Assembly (NCBI GenBank): GCA_963971535.1
Contig: OZ020589.1
Location: 80,038,878-80,102,877, forward strand
Direction: 5' to 3'
DNA from: Notolepis coatsorum
Lineage: Eukaryota > Chordata > Actinopteri > Aulopiformes > Paralepididae
Length of the DNA: 64,000 nucleotides
Shown: positions 22,380 through 33,600 of the stretch, one piece after another
Layout of the letters: the number at the start of each line of letters is the position of its first letter
Numbering within the stretch: position 1 is the first letter of the stretch
Position numbers and translations under genes: made by a program
The notes under the pieces: generated by a model
Seen by the model: only the letters and a program-made list of their open reading frames with translations
What the model was told of the DNA's origin: nothing
Database searches by the model: none

Positions 22380-23339
22380 GAATGCGCACGCATTGTGGAT
22401 AGTGTAGTTTACACGTGCGCAGGGATTCGTGGGACCTTTCGGTCAATACGGAGGCGGGTCCTTTCTTTGTCTTTTTGAGAGACTCTGTTTGAAGCCATTG
22501 TTTTTTTGCGTTCGGTCAGAGATCCCGGTACATCACACGTTCAATGTTACCATTTAAAAAAAAATACAATATTATTTTGTTTTGGTGCGAACGTCAAAAC
22601 AAGCTAGAACTACATGTCCCATGATTATAGCACTACAGTTCTCCTGCACGCCGCCGCCTCTCTCCAAAGGAGGGTGGGTTTAGGGAAAGACGGAGCCACC
22701 CTGTCAATCATAATTAAGGAACCATAGGAGTTGAACTGGGGAGGAAGGTCGGCGAAAGAACTACATTCTTGGTGGAAAAAACAATATTTGGAATTTGGGG
22801 GAGAGAGAGAGAGACAACTATGCATCGAAACACAGAGGGACACACACACACCAAATTCGGCGAAGAAGAGGGAGTCGCTTCACTTTGACAGGAATTGCAG
22901 AAAGCCTTTTCATAAAAGCATAAACTTGGCGAGTTTCACTCGCTTTTTGCGCCTGTTTTTTGTTGTTGCTACAACGCTCCTGTTTGGATACAGACCACAC
23001 GGGGGGACAACGAGTTACTGGGAGGAAGGTGGTGCGCTCGTCTAGACTTTACTCCAAACCCTGGGATATATTAATATTTCATGATCCATTGTTGGGGAAT
23101 CTGGTACATTTCAGTGGAACTACGTTCGTTGTGTCGGTGACTCGACTTTCGAGGGAGGAGTAGGAGTGACGGTATTTATTATTAACCCCGAATCACACAG
23201 AATATGAAATGCATGTTACTTTAATAACAACGTAACTTTCCCACCCTACACTGTCTGAGCGCCCCGTCGCTGTTTTGCAGGTATTGCCCCAAAACAACAC
23301 TCTCCGCACAGCACCCTCCAGGAGGAAGAAGAACGGAGA
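22380..23339 (+). promoter_or_regulatory. Probable CpG-bearing promoter and 5'UTR of the GAB gene
   Basis: CpG dinucleotides and GC content rise from about 22380 compared with the surroundings. Two words resemble the ZNF143/SBS element (ACTACAnnTCCCA): actacatgtcccatgatt at 22610-22627, and on the minus strand actacactatccacaatgc at about 22393-22411. A possible acceptor, ctgttttgcag|gtattg (cut after 23280), suggests that the start codon lies in a second exon and that a 5'UTR exon ends somewhere upstream; its donor is not identified. Transcription start not located. Confidence 0.5.
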
Positions 23340-23411
23340 ATGAGTGGGGGAGATGTGGTGTGCTCGGGCTGGCTTCGAAAGTCGCCTCCTGAGAAAAAGT
23401 TGAGACGTTAC
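23340..23411 (+). CDS. gab1: GAB-family docking protein, first coding exon (gab1)
   Basis: Encodes 24 residues beginning [15 protein letters not shown] and ending KKLRRY, followed immediately by the splice donor GTAAGT (23412). GAB proteins are cytoplasmic/membrane scaffolds with an N-terminal PH domain that binds phosphoinositides and a long tail that recruits SHP2, PI3K and GRB2 below receptor tyrosine kinases; this exon is the first strand of the PH domain. Vertebrate GAB1 starts almost identically, with the same length and CSGWL. GAB2 has extra glycines and CTGWL but shares the LRRY ending, so gab2 is the main alternative. The ATG is the family start and lies 60 bp after a possible 3' splice site. 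The next exon (AWK.RWF...) was not found in the rest of the window. Confidence 0.85.
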
Positions 23412-23412
23412 G

Positions 23413-24691
23413 TAAGTGTAGCTTTATATCATATTGTATTACGTTGTAACAATGAAACTTGCTACAAAAATGCTACTACTTTCGAGTCGGACTTTTTGTG
23501 CACAGGCGTGCGCCAAGGCTTGAGTGCAGAGTTTGCACCCATGTAGGTAGGCCTCGTCTTGTGTGCAGTAAAACACAAGTTGTGTTATTCCTCCTGAACA
23601 TGAAATATTTTGTTAGCCTATTGGTTGCACAGGTCTACTCTGGATATTGATCCGAGCTGATTGGTCCCACTGCACACACACACAACGAAATGACATCAAC
23701 AACGCACGTCTTCAATGGTTTGATGCGCACTCTATAGCATTCTATTAATGGCCCCATGCTGTGCGATATTCACATTCCTCAACAGGTAAAGTAGAAGAAT
23801 CCTGTTTGCCGAGTCATAGTCGACGCCTCTTCTCTGCCAAAACCATAATGGTAGTTGGTCGCACCAAGCATTAACCGTCAATTAAGCTAATTCAATCAAA
23901 AGGAATCCCGCACATTCTTTATGAAAAAATAATTATGCTCAAGTAAAATAGTTTAGTAACTTATCAATATCAATATAACTCTATATAAATTCCCTCGCAC
24001 ACGCTCTCTCTCTCACACATGCATTGCACACTGTCTACTGTGCAGGCTATATCATTCTTCCTACAATATTGGAAGATTCCTCACCACAGACTACATCATT
24101 ATTCTTCACTGCTATATGTTGCCATAACATCATATCACATGTATGATTTCCTTTGTAAATACTGTTCTGAGAGAGCGACCACAGTGGAACAAATGTGAGA
24201 GAACATGTCTCCAATAGTTGATGTCAGTCTCAGCTGTGGAGGCTTTGCTCTAAGTGTTTTCCTTGTGGTTATTGGATATCTCTGTTATTGATATTTGCAT
24301 TAGGAAGCGGACAGCCTGCATAGAGGCATGTTTTCACAGGAACTGCAGTTCCCCCCCCCCTCCCTTTCCTCTTGACAGTAATGGAATTAAAATCTAGCTA
24401 CCATAAACTGTAGGAACCAGGGCTTCTCGCACGCATAATATGTTTGCAGTCCAAGGTGTGTGTAATATTGCCTTTCTGTGACACTAAAACAGGAGTGAGG
24501 TCAGATCTTAGAAGCCTGTCCTGTCATTCTCCAAAAAAATCCTCATTTAATGTTTTCACCCCCCCTTTTTCTGATTAATTGCCAGAAATTGATTAGTTTC
24601 CCCTTCAATGGCACTAGCATTGCAAACAAATGGTAACAGGAACCTCTGTGCCAATTTCTCGTAAGCAAAAGTATGAAAACCTTTCAGTGTC
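23413..24691. other. Proximal intron, no element delimited
   Basis: Unique-looking sequence with short CT/CA patches (24003-24020) and C-run 24352-24362. No gene or element boundaries seen. Confidence 0.45.
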
Positions 24692-25788
24692 TTAACACTT
24701 TCAGCGCCAGGGGTCGCTATGGGCATTGGGCTGTTGTGTGCCAGCGCTCTGTTCAATGGGGATAAGTTGCAGTGTTTTCAGTGCTAAACCTATATTAAAT
24801 ATTATAGCTATGGATCTAATAACAACGTCGATTGTCAGTGAGTTTCTTCCGGTCAACATGCAAAAAACAGAATTTTTTCATCCATACATTTCCGTTTTAT
24901 ACCGTGGTGAATGAGTATAGTTTTAGAGTGATCCTGTGTAATCCCAGGAAACTCCGGCAAACAGCGCTTTACTGCATTTCATTATAAATCGTGCCATTTC
25001 TTGCCTGATTATTGAATCAATCTGAAATCAATGCTAAATTATCGGTATTATGTTTCATCATGCATGCACGAAAGGGTGGGGGGGGAAGGTCGTTTTTCTA
25101 TGCTTTGAGCGCTACCAACGGCATACATTACACAGTACATTACAGACACACGCTGCGATCGCGGGGAAAAAAATATCCGATCAACGCAAGATTGATAATA
25201 TATAGTCCTTACCTTATCTATGATGTACTGCAAAAAGAATAATCCAATTATCTGATCGCCATTCCAAATAGCAAATACTGATCGCGATCGTGTGTCTAAC
25301 GTTCATCTACCAAAACACATGAACCGGTGGTGCTCCAGTGTCCCCAATCCATGTGTTATAAACGTTACTCATGCCCGAGAATGAAAACCTGGACCCCGGA
25401 CTTCTTAGATCAGCGTACAGCCCAAGCCTTTCCAATGGTGTGCAATACCGGCCGAAAGGCGGTAGGTAGGGATGCACCGAAAATTTGGCCACCGGAAATT
25501 ATCGGCCGAAAATGGTTAAAAAGGCTCTTTCGGCTTTTTTAGCACCGAAAATATATCACCGAATGTGATAGCCTGTGATAACTAACTCTTCTTGGGAGTC
25601 GCTCTGTTTCTATGTAAACTCCGCGAGCAACGCATCCAATAAATGCGTCTTTAACATGCTTTATATCCTCGCCATTACTATATGCCCGTCGCGGTTAAAA
25701 ACCCTTTTAACACTAACGTTAGCGTTAAGCTAGCTAACAACGCTTCCATAGACCACTGCAACACTTCCGGTATTTTCAGCTCATGGGA

Positions 25789-25822
<34 letters not shown>

Positions 25823-25923
25823 GCTGGAAGGGAGCGCGTGAATGAATGTTTATTAGAGTAACTAATCAACATTAGTTACTAACTAATCAACATTAATTAA
25901 TTTCATCCACCGCGCTCTCTTTC

Positions 25924-25970
25924 CTCCTCCTCCTCCTCCTCCTCCTCCTCCTCCTCCTCCTCCTCCTCCT
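25924..25970 (+). repeat. (CTC)n microsatellite
   Basis: About 16 trinucleotide units; a G-run of about 33 bases lies just upstream at 25789-25821. Confidence 0.95.
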
Positions 25971-26051
25971 CACAAGCTCCATGTAACGCGGAAGTGCAGT
26001 GGTCTATTCCTCTTTCACTCGTCTCTCGTAAGCTACGTCACCCCCCGCTAA

Positions 26052-26661
26052 GGCCCCGTTTAGACGGAAACGCTAGCAGGTGAATCCGCAAAAATATTTT
26101 TTCGGATGTGCCTTTCGTTTATACGGAAACAGCGTTTTTACGGGGTGAAACCGCAAAAAAGTGAGATTACCTTCCAGGGTGGAATTCCTAGAAACGCAAA
26201 AGCTTTGCGCTCTCGTCTAAACTGTTAAAACGTATAAATCTGATAAAACGATGACGAAAGGGTTGTCACGGCTCTGGTCGCGCGTACTGCTTACGTCACA
26301 GGTAGCAGGTATGCGCCAGTAGCCGAGACGTAAACAAAGCAAGTATGTCTGACTTATATCAACGGAGATCACCTGAAGGCTACATTGGCAGTACTTTTAA
26401 CCCTTTCACTGCCACACGACAGAAGGTTAACCCTTTACTATCACACAACCGGCTGTCGTGTGGCAGTGAAAGGGTTAAATACACAAGAATCTGTCCCGCG
26501 GCGTGAGTGGACCCACTGTCTGTGAGTGACTCTGCTTTGGTGCAATCACATTCCCCATCCACAGTCTGCGAATCAGAGGCAGAGTAGGGCGGGTCTTCAC
26601 AGCACGTCATGTGACATATGCGCCAATCGTGTGACAGAATAACGCTCGTCTAAACGGGGCC
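26052..26661. mobile_element. PIF/Harbinger-like MITE
   Basis: Perfect terminal inverted repeats GGCCCCGTTTAGACG and CGTCTAAACGGGGCC, flanked by TAA on both sides (26049-26051 and 26662-26664), the 3-bp duplication of PIF/Harbinger. Carries a 74-bp TTAA-flanked palindrome. Confidence 0.8.
26401..26474. mobile_element. 74-bp TTAA-flanked miniature palindrome
   Basis: CCCTTTCACTGCCACACGAC and its inverted copy GTCGTGTGGCAGTGAAAGGG, flanked by TTAA at 26397-26400 and 26475-26478. The CCCTTT ends and TTAA duplication fit piggyBac. It also has an internal TTAACCCTTT. Confidence 0.75.
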
Positions 26662-27108
26662 TAAGAGTCACAGGAGATGTAGTAAATACAACAGTACTTG
26701 ACTTTAATGCACATTTTGTTGTATGAAAATGTTTAAATTGTACAATCTTTCAGCAGTCAGTCTGTAATTAATGTATGCATTCAAAAGTGCTGAATAAATG
26801 TGTTATGGGCCCATAAGTGATTATTAATATTATTTAAGTAAAGTTTTGCCATAATCATGTCTTTTGCCATAATTGGGTAGCAAAAAAAAAAATTAAAAAT
26901 ACATTATATATATATTTTTATATTAATCATTTTCGGCCTTTCGGCATTCGGTTTTCGACCAACTGTTTCTTATTTTCGGTATCGGTTTCGGCCAAGAATT
27001 TCCCATTCGGTGCATCCCTAGCGTTAGGCGGCGGTATTGGCCGTTTGCGATCTCAGAGCCATTCCCAATGATAACATCAGGCTGGATGGATGAATTATGA
27101 ATGTATAT

Positions 27109-27719
27109 TAGGGCTGACCTTCAAAGCTTTTTTTGGCAATCGAAGCTTCGGGGCCGAGCTTCGATTATAATTCGAAGCTTAAAAAAAAAAAAATTATTAT
27201 AATATATATATATATATAATTTTAATCTTATGTTGTGGGACTTGTACAGCACTTTGGTAAACTTTGTTGTTTTTAAATGTGCTCTATAAATAAAGTGGAT
27301 TGGATTAATTAATTAAGTAGCCACTTTCGTGACTGTGACGCAGCCAACAAGGGTTTCACTCGGCTGCGCTGCCTGAGTGCAGTGGGGCTGCTCTCACAGC
27401 CAACGACATGACATTACATAATTATGTTGCAACCTTCGTCTATCAAGCAAACAATTATATTATATTTAATTTATCATTTATAATTATATCAGACAATGCA
27501 CCTACAAAAGCAGATGATTACAATTAAATTAGCCAACTTGGTAACACATTAGTCATAGCAGCATAGGCATAGCCTTATTAATGTTTTGTGTGGCGTCGCC
27601 GTCGTGTACAACTCCAAGGGATATTCCCTTGGAGATTCATTTTGGAGGCAAAAAAATAATAATGTTCGAAGCTCATGCCATCGAACGAAGCTTCGAAGTA
27701 TTTAAAAAAGACAGCCCTA
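27109..27719. mobile_element. hAT-type element, AAGCTTCG family
   Basis: Ends TAGGGCTGACCTTCAAAGC and AAAGACAGCCCTA. Flanks ATGTATAT (27101-27108) and ATGGATAT (27720-27727) match at 7 of 8. It shares long blocks with 50890-51707, including gttgtgggacttgta, tcgtgactgtgacgcagcc and cgaagcttcgaagtattta, but lacks that copy's BED exon. Confidence 0.85.
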
Positions 27720-27839
27720 ATGGATATAGCGAATAAAAGAAATAACGATTTAAAACCCGACTTTTCTTGGGTTTGGCTCTCAAGCGATGGCGAGTTAACC
27801 CGACTTATCTCGGGTCTGGCGTCCAATGTGTTAAGAGGG

Positions 27840-29554
27840 GTTGGTGATGAATAAAATAAGCGAGTCTGAACCTCCCATCAACCTAATAATAGGCTTATTA
27901 TAACCCTGATTTAAGTAGACATGCTAATGTTTACCATTGGTGGGAAGCCTGCAAGAGTGTCAGCCTCGGTTTGTGTCAAAGGTCTCTATACTTTAAGGTC
28001 ATGCTGATGTGTGTACTGTCAACCAGAAGTGGTGTGTGATGGGAAATGCTAGTGACTCGGTAACCACAGACTCTTCTTGATCACCAGTGGCAATCAGAGA
28101 CTCGGTTTGAGATAGGATAACCGTACGTCTCTCTTTCTCAAGACGGCAAACAGCAGGCAGATGGGCATGACTTAACCGGTAACCAGAGGGTATGGAGGTC
28201 AAGCAGCAGCTGTGGTTAATTAATTGTATAACTCCTTGCTTGACACAGTGGACTAGCATACCCAGAGGTGCCACATCAATGTGTCCCAGGGATAAGAGCT
28301 TGGAGAGATCCTCCCATGCATGTGTTATGAAATGGAAGTCAATTTGATTAAAAATAATCTTTACAATTTTTTTATTTCATGTTCCAATTTTAAAGCTTTG
28401 AGCCAGCATGTTCAGCAGTCTTTTATTGTTACTGAATTGTTAAACAGGCTGTTACAAACAAGCAGGTTCAGCAGTCTTCTTTATTGATACAATGTGGTTC
28501 CTAAACTGTTGAGCAAGCTGGCAGGTTCAGCCATTCTTTTAGGTCTTGATTGTTGATTGAATTTGATACCTTAACTGCCCATATCCATGGACTGGGACCT
28601 CTTCTACGGTAGACCCACCATCGCAGAGCTAGTCCTGTTTGTACAGCAGACCATTTAATGTTAACAGAGCAGCTTGTTTATGTTCTAAAGAAAATGTCTG
28701 ATCCATGCTACCCACATGTTGAGGCAGTAGTGTATTTGATACAGCATGGTATCAAGCAGACATAACTGTGTAGTTTGTCTGCATGGGTTTTAGCACAGCC
28801 ACTGTGGCCTAAACTGTGTGTTTGTCCCCTTAAGAAGAGGCCCGTTTGTTGCTGTTCTGATGTTTCTGTGAAACACCCTTTGCCCCAATTCATCAAACCC
28901 AACACACACACAGAACTAAAGCCTCCTCCTGGCATCTTTTTAAGGACACATTTTATATCTCCCTCTCTCTCCCTCTCCATTTAGACAGTAATGTTTGCTT
29001 GTGTCCCCCTATTTGTGAAATATGTGTCATACAATGTCAATAATTTGGTCCCCCTGCCTCCGAGTTTCAGGGATGGGTGCAGGCCAGCCGCCCTGTCAGT
29101 GCAGTATATCCACTTAACATTGTCACTTATGATTACCCTGATATTAATTTCTTATTGAAAGCTGTAGCTGTATGTGTGTGTGTGCTAGCGTTATGCAGTA
29201 GTGGTGGTTGAATGTGTGTGGTGGACTGGTGGTCACACCACTAGGTCTGTGGGTGGAGGTGAGGTCACTGAATTTGGCTCAGGATGTCATATGACCTCTG
29301 ACTAACAGCCCTGACGTAGTCTGGCTGCCCTCTGTGGGACGTCACTTTCACGCCTTCTTTAAGGTCAACCCACAACTTTAGCTGAGGATTTTGAATGCGA
29401 TGATGACCTCCTTTTTTTAATTTCTTTTGAGTATGTGTAAATGGCTTCCATCAAAGTGTGTTTTGTGTGACTGAGGTCTGGGCTTGTATTTATCAAACAT
29501 CTGAAAGTAGGGAGTGCTGATCCGAGACCAGATCTGCTCATAAGACATAGTAAG
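27840..29554. other. Intron sequence without delimited element
   Basis: Mostly unique-looking. Short GT patches near 29172 and 29210. ORFs here are short and unconserved in appearance. Confidence 0.45.
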
Positions 29555-29562
29555 GTGTATAT

Positions 29563-30644
29563 CAGGGGTCTGCAATTAGGTCTGGCCACGGGCCAGATTT
29601 TCCCCAAGCCTTTGCTTGGCGGGCCAGGATAAAAAAACAATGGCTAATTTAATATACTGATAGTGAAAAATGCAGCACCGCGGCGGGTGCATACACTTAA
29701 TAATAATAATAATAACTTTATTTGTATAGCACTTTTCATACAGAGGTTGCAGTTCACAGTGCTTCACAACAGTAAAAAACAGGCATAAGCGAGCACTCGC
29801 AAATGGTGGACCCTGATGTAAACAAGACAAACGTTTTTCTCTGGTCTGCATCCCCTTAACAATTGTGTGTATTGCGCCGTACTGTATTGTACCCATTCTG
29901 CAATCTGTTAAATAAAGTTTTCATTCATTCATTCATGAACAGCAGATCAGCTGTTTCAGATCACCGCGGCGGGTGATGAACCAGAATGCATGGAAACACG
30001 ACTCACCATACCTTGTTTGTTGTTAAGTCCTCCAAAATCCCTGCTAATGTTTGAAACATGTCCAATATCCACTCGCCGCCCTCAAATTCCAGATTGGCGT
30101 TGAATGCAGCTACTTTATCTGCCAACTTGAACACAGTTGTCATCATTGCCTCGCTGTTGTTGTTGTTGTTGTTGTTGTTGTCGCCACATATTATCCAGAG
30201 AGGACGTCCGCTCGGCACGCAAGAATCACAGACCTGTTGCGATAAACCCGTATTTTAAGTATGGCTCCTGTTTATTAAAAGAAGCGTTATATTTCCCCGT
30301 TGCAAAGAAGCTATCCAAAGATGTTTGTTTTGTTTTTTTTAACACATGTTGTTACTCGCTCGCATCTCGAATGCGGAAGTGAAAGTGCGTTAGGGAAATA
30401 TACACGCCATTGGTTCTCCCAGTCCACGTGACCATTTCTAGCATTTCAATTGGCTATAGTGTCAGACATGCTTTTGATGACTACCGGTAGATAGATACAG
30501 CTTCACAATAAAAGACACCCTGGCGTCCCGAGTGAATATTTCCTGCGCGTAAAATAAATATCAACTTCTCAAAATAATCTGACGGCCAGAAATTATTGCT
30601 GGCGGGCCAATGTCGGCCCGCGGGCCGCCTATTGCCGACCCCTG
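29563..30644. mobile_element. hAT element with transposase remnant
   Basis: Ends CAGGGGTCTGCAATTAGG and CCTATTGCCGACCCCTG, perfect 8-bp TSD GTGTATAT (29555-29562 and 30645-30652). It contains LINE-tail insertions at about 29696-29936, a (GTT)n tract at 30153-30182 and an ATTGG/CACGTGAC pair at 30409-30432. A minus-strand segment at about 30003-30140 (FKLADKVAAFNANLEFEGGE) resembles the middle part of GTF2IRD2-like hAT transposases; low confidence for that detail. Confidence 0.88.
29696..29936. repeat. Two LINE 3' tails, opposite orientation, nested in hAT
   Basis: 29696-29790 reads aactttatttgtatagcact, a minus-strand LINE tail. 29806-29936 is the + strand tail of the 3598-6296 family (ggaccctgatgtaaacaaga ... 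tctgttaaataaagttttc) ending in (ATTC)n. Confidence 0.7.
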
Positions 30645-30839
30645 GTGTATATCATCATGTGACCTGAGCTCTGATTCTAGAGCAGTACGCTTAGAATTTT
30701 TATAAATATGGATCCTGGATTGTGAATGAGTGTAGATGAACATAGAAAGGGGTGTAAGTTTGACAGTGCTGTAAGGCTGTAAACACTGTTTTTTTTTTTT
30801 TATATAAATGAAGCATGTTTAGATTTGAGTGTTCCATTT

Positions 30840-30937
30840 TTTTTAATACAAATTAACGTATATCGAACCGAAAACCGTGACCCCAAAACCGTGATACGAA
30901 CCGAACCGTCCATTTTGTGAACTGTCCCACCCCTAGT
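30840..30937. mobile_element. hAT right terminus (orphan)
   Basis: cgaaccgaaaaccgtgaccc repeats in near-palindromic style end in CCCACCCCTA, the mirror of a TAGGGGTGGG hAT start. No matching left end seen upstream. Confidence 0.5.
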
Positions 30938-30939
30938 AA

Positions 30940-31390
30940 CAACCATCAAATGCACTCACAGCTCACAGCACACACATCCACATGAACACACTCACTTTAA
31001 ACATACAACTCACTGCAGCACCCACTTTAACCACTTTAGAACACCTAAGCACAATTTATATTTATTGGTAAAGAATTTGCACTACAACCCATACCTCATT
31101 ACACCTTACTGTAAATTGTACCTAAATTGTACCTCATCCTTTGCACTGTATAGTATATTGTATGGTAACTCAGTTACTTCTACTTTACATTGAGCATTGT
31201 ATATATGTATATACTGAAAATTTGTCTACGTACTTGACTTCTATTTTATACTTGCTATACTTATTTTATACTTATCTATTTTTGCCTAGCACAGTCTCTG
31301 GAGCGTAACAGAAAGAAGCATTTTGTATAAAAGTATTCTGTACTTCTGTATGACAACTAATAAAGAAACTTGAACTTGAAACTTGAACTT
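30940..31390 (+). repeat. L2-type LINE 3'UTR with (CTTGAA)n tail
   Basis: CA-rich and AT-rich 3'UTR ending actaataaagaaacttgaac and repeated aaacttgaacttg, like the L2 copy ending at 12655. No ORF retained. Confidence 0.65.
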
Positions 31391-31837
31391 GGTAAAATTA
31401 GCATAAAAAGCTAAATGCAGAATTCTGAAATATTAAAACGGAATTTGGGAAAAAATGTAATGGAATTTGGAAAATAATAAAACGGATTTCATATGGCTCA
31501 GTCTAACTAGGCCTGCCACGATAACACATTTTGCTGGGTGATTAATTGCCCCCGAAAATATCGTGATAAGCGATATTATTGCGACCGGTTAGAGAATTTT
31601 TTTTTGGAGAAATTTATTTTCCAAAAGTTCTCAATTTTCTTTTAAAAATTCACTAATATAATGATAATAGCATAATAATGCAAGGACACCGTTTCAAAGT
31701 GCAATAAACTTTTATTTAACATTGGAAGACATTTTAAATATCCTAAATAAAAAAAATGCTCAGTTTGATTGTTTATTATAAAACAAACTGAAACTGGAAA
31801 CAAGCCCTCTGTCTGGCTTTTTGTGTCATCCTTTTAA

Positions 31838-32788
31838 CACTTTGACTGCCATGAAACGTGTTTTGACGTCATTGCTGGCCATGCTCAAGTTGCCGGGGGA
31901 CGCTGTACAGCGTCCTTATATCAATATTTCAAAAATCTGCGATCGGATTCATATGTCCCCTCCGCTGGCCTGAGATCCACCAGCAGGACCCACTGAGCTC
32001 TCTGGCGGTTCAGGAGCGCCATCTGGTGGCCGATCGGCGCAATCGCTTTAACAGGAAGTGGCATAGAGGTTGTGCTACGTCCGTAGTACTTCCGGGTGCT
32101 CGCTATAGGTCCCGCGACTCTGGCTCGTCACGCTACACCGTGATCGATTGCCAATAACTCGATAAACAACATGATTTGGACGTATATACCATTATACAAG
32201 CTGGAGATGGACCGGGTAAATTTACAACCCTTAATGATAAGATTTCAACTCTACGATGATCGCCCAACGGCGCGCAGAGACTGGGGTGAGTTTCAGCGTG
32301 TAACGTTACCGTCTTCGATACTAACTGCTATTATCAACATTTGACCCACATTAGATGATTGGTATAACGCTGCCCACGGAATTATAAACGGCCCCTAGCC
32401 CATCCGGTCAACATCAGATGACGTGTAGTAACTTCTAGAAGTACGTCTAGTTGTAATTTTTTATATCGCGCTGATTGCCATAAAACTGTATTGCATCATC
32501 AATATAATGTATTTGGGGCTATAGATCACGTTCTGGAGAAAGCTGCAGAAAGAGATGAAAACATACTTATACATTAGACCATACTTTACTATGAATATGT
32601 GAATGAAAAAGTTTAACGTTGCTACACAATGAACAATACATATAGGACTTTGAATGGGCCCTAATAATGGCAATGTAGCAATAGAATTTAAAAAGTTATA
32701 GCCCTGCAAAGAAGGGGACTTTCTCCATAGACAAATAGCGCTGGCAATCTATGGTATATCATGAATTTAACCTTAGGCAACCAAAGTG
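31838..32788. mobile_element. piggyBac-like element B1, 951 bp
   Basis: TTAA at 31834-31837 and 32789-32792; ends CACTTTGACTGCCATG and TTAGGCAACCAAAGTG. It is the inverted counterpart of B2 (34828-35778), same length, with shared blocks such as ccaccagatggcgctcctga read on the opposite strand. Confidence 0.85.
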
Positions 32789-32853
32789 TTAACATGTACA
32801 TGTATTATTAATGTACCTTGTGCCGCGGTACCATGTACAAAATGTTAATAAAG

Positions 32854-33318
32854 TGTTGTGGCTGAGTAGTCGTTAACACAGCAGGAGACGTTATTTCCAA
32901 TTTCAACAAGCAATTTATTTAAGGAAAGAAGTTTTAACAGAAGAGCTATGGATCAGCAGACGGTCACCACAGCTGAAGAAAAACACTCTAACCTCCCAGC
33001 CCCCGTGCCCCCCAGATAATACCTTCCCAGCCCTGCCCCAACATGACAGATATGATGACGTGACATATTATATCAGATATGACATGACGTACATTAAGAT
33101 GACACATAGATTTAACATCGAAGAGAGATAAAGCCGGAGTCAAGATTAAAGCAGAAAAGAACAAGATGTGATGTACTCGAAATGTCTATCTGTCCCTATC
33201 TGTCCCATACTTGAAGTTGTTTTAAGAACATCAGCCGGACTGTCGCCCTAGTGTCTTTGAGCACTGCTAGTTGACCTATATTAAACTAGTCCACCCCGTA
33301 TACACATTTTCCACAACA
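32854..33318. mobile_element. Solo LTR, 465 bp
   Basis: Begins TGTTGTGG and ends CCACAACA, a perfect 8-bp terminal inversion with TG...CA ends, flanked by AAAG on both sides (32850-32853 and 33319-33322). No internal retroelement sequence or second LTR nearby. caatttatttaagg (about 32911) would be a poly(A) signal on the minus strand, so the LTR probably points left. The family (Gypsy, BEL or other) is not determined. Confidence 0.65.
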
Positions 33319-33510
33319 AAAGTGTGACGAAAAAACTGGAAACGTAATAAATAAAAAGGCAGTGAAACAATAATCAAATAAACACCAAAATATATACTAT
33401 CTCTATTGGAATGGAGACTTCAGCACAAGATAAACTAGGGATGGGCAAAAATAATCCAGATCGATTGATCACATGATGTACTCGTGGAGGAAAACGCTGT
33501 ACAAAATAAA

Positions 33511-33600
33511 CGTATTTTCCGGTGTTTTAGACTTTTATTTTGAAGCCCACCGCTCCGTCTTTTCCGGTGTTTTAGACTTTTATTTTGAAGCCCACCGACC
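33511..33600 (+). repeat. Short tandem duplication (about 47 bp)
   Basis: ttttccggtgttttagactt and tttattttgaagcccaccg occur twice in direct succession (about 33513-33553 and 33561-33599). An open frame crosses both, but is too short and repetitive to call. Confidence 0.8.

Larger units (their letters stand above)
25467..27020. mobile_element. hAT-type element (TAGGGATGCACCG ends)
   Basis: Ends TAGGGATGCACCGA and TTCGGTGCATCCCTA. Flanks GCGGTAGG (25459-25466) and GCGTTAGG (27021-27028) match at 7 of 8. The interior has G-run 25789-25821, (CTC)n at 25924-25970 and a nested PIF/Harbinger-like MITE at 26052-26661. AT-rich right part without coding sequence. Confidence 0.85.
24696..27830. mobile_element. 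piggyBac-like element A1 (TTAA-flanked), outer shell of a nest
   Basis: TTAA at 24692-24695 and 27831-27834. The left end CACTTTCAGCGCCAGGGGTC and right end GTCTGGCGTCCAATGTG are inverted-repeat-like. A copy of the same family lies in the opposite orientation at 56982-58983, so homologous parts define the insertions: a hAT at 25467-27020 and another at 27109-27719. No transposase ORF. The superfamily is inferred from the TTAA duplications; Kolobok also uses TTAA. Confidence 0.75.

Noticed and set aside
22731-23045. 104-codon ORF in the GAB promoter region
   Set aside because: No domain, sits in presumed 5'UTR, overlapped by equal ORFs on the other strand.
23340-23546. 68-codon reading of the GAB exon
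   Set aside because: Codons after 23411 follow a consensus GTAAGT donor and do not resemble the PH domain.
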